DNA of 45,877 bases, from the NCBI GenBank assembly GCA_949296645.1, contig CASFPH010000029.1, positions 1 to 45,877 of the forward strand, given 5' to 3'. The translations under genes and the position numbers were made by a program. Source of the DNA: an uncultured Bacteroidales bacterium. GTDB lineage: Bacteria; Bacteroidota; Bacteroidia; Bacteroidales; UBA932. The notes under the pieces are model-generated. The model saw nothing but the letters and a program-made list of their open reading frames with translations. It ran no database searches and had not been told where the DNA came from. This document shows positions 45,825 through 45,877 of this stretch, in pieces; within the stretch, counting starts at the first letter, position 1, and each line of letters starts with the position of its first letter.

Positions 45825-45856
45825 TTTGGCTACGCAATACAAATACACTACCTTTG
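45825..45856 (+). promoter_or_regulatory. Strong outward promoter at the right edge
   Basis: TTTG (45825-45828), 20 bp, TACCTTTG (45849-45856). It would drive a gene that begins just beyond the window. Its place next to the broken SusC gene suits an element with an integrase or recombinase at its end; that is inference. Confidence 0.65.
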
Positions 45857-45877
45857 AAAAGAAATAAATCCAATTAA

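Overview
The window looks like a piece of a Bacteroidales chromosome (phylum Bacteroidota). The evidence is: many promoters of the type TTTG / 19-20 bp / TAnnTTTG, weak use of Shine-Dalgarno sites, a fused NuoCD in a complex I operon that has no nuoEFG, a cysteate synthase, a gyrA gene followed by an exported TPR protein, and a SusC/RagA-type receptor fragment. The genus cannot be fixed from the sequence alone; a Rikenellaceae-like lineage is only a guess.

Layout. 1-300: end of a small type II-C-like CRISPR array (period 77, two spacers), with hairpins beyond its degenerate last repeat and no cas gene in view. 300-945: about 650 bp with no convincing intact gene, only broken reading frames. 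945-7575: a YgbA-family protein, a DUF2130 coiled-coil protein, a flavin reductase-like protein, an unknown 355-aa protein, then on the minus strand a CASTOR/POLLUX-like channel that ends in a RyR-like domain, followed by a separate 95-aa RyR-domain protein; a nitroreductase is divergent from the channel. 7674-17638: the minus-strand operon nuoA-B-CD-H-I-J-K-L-M-N, an 11-subunit-type complex I without the NADH module. 17640-19340: palindromes and short tandem repeats upstream of nuoA, a small membrane-anchored protein, four copies of a degenerate ~245-bp tandem repeat, and a tRNA-Lys(UUU). 19478-36701: a protein with a GNAT-like C-terminal region, a Clp/Hsp100 unfoldase, gyrA, a TPR protein, argS, a YgiQ-type radical SAM protein, a small acidic protein, a ClC channel with CBS domains, tex and a SulP permease. 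36747-43519: a minus-strand operon with marR, hdrC-, hdrB-, hdrA-, hdrC- and hdrDE-like genes and cysteate synthase. 43619-45719: rmuC and a SusC-type gene cut off in its plug domain. 45718-45877: a terminator and a strong outward promoter that look like the edge of an inserted element.

How the genes fit together. The nuo complex must take electrons from something other than NADH through NuoEFG, perhaps reduced ferredoxin or flavodoxin, and pass them to menaquinone while pumping ions. The Hdr-like cluster has FeS carriers, a flavoprotein and a membrane cytochrome-b-like/CCG protein, so it probably exchanges electrons between the quinone pool and a thiol/disulfide or sulfur substrate. Its tight linkage to cysteate synthase (O-phosphoserine plus sulfite to cysteate, which leads to sulfonolipids in some Bacteroidota) suggests a sulfur-redox and sulfonate module controlled by a MarR repressor.

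The two best candidates for undescribed biology are this MarR-Hdr-cysteate synthase operon and the channel/RyR gene pair. Promoters embedded in every CRISPR repeat and the 245-bp tandem repeat array are also worth attention.
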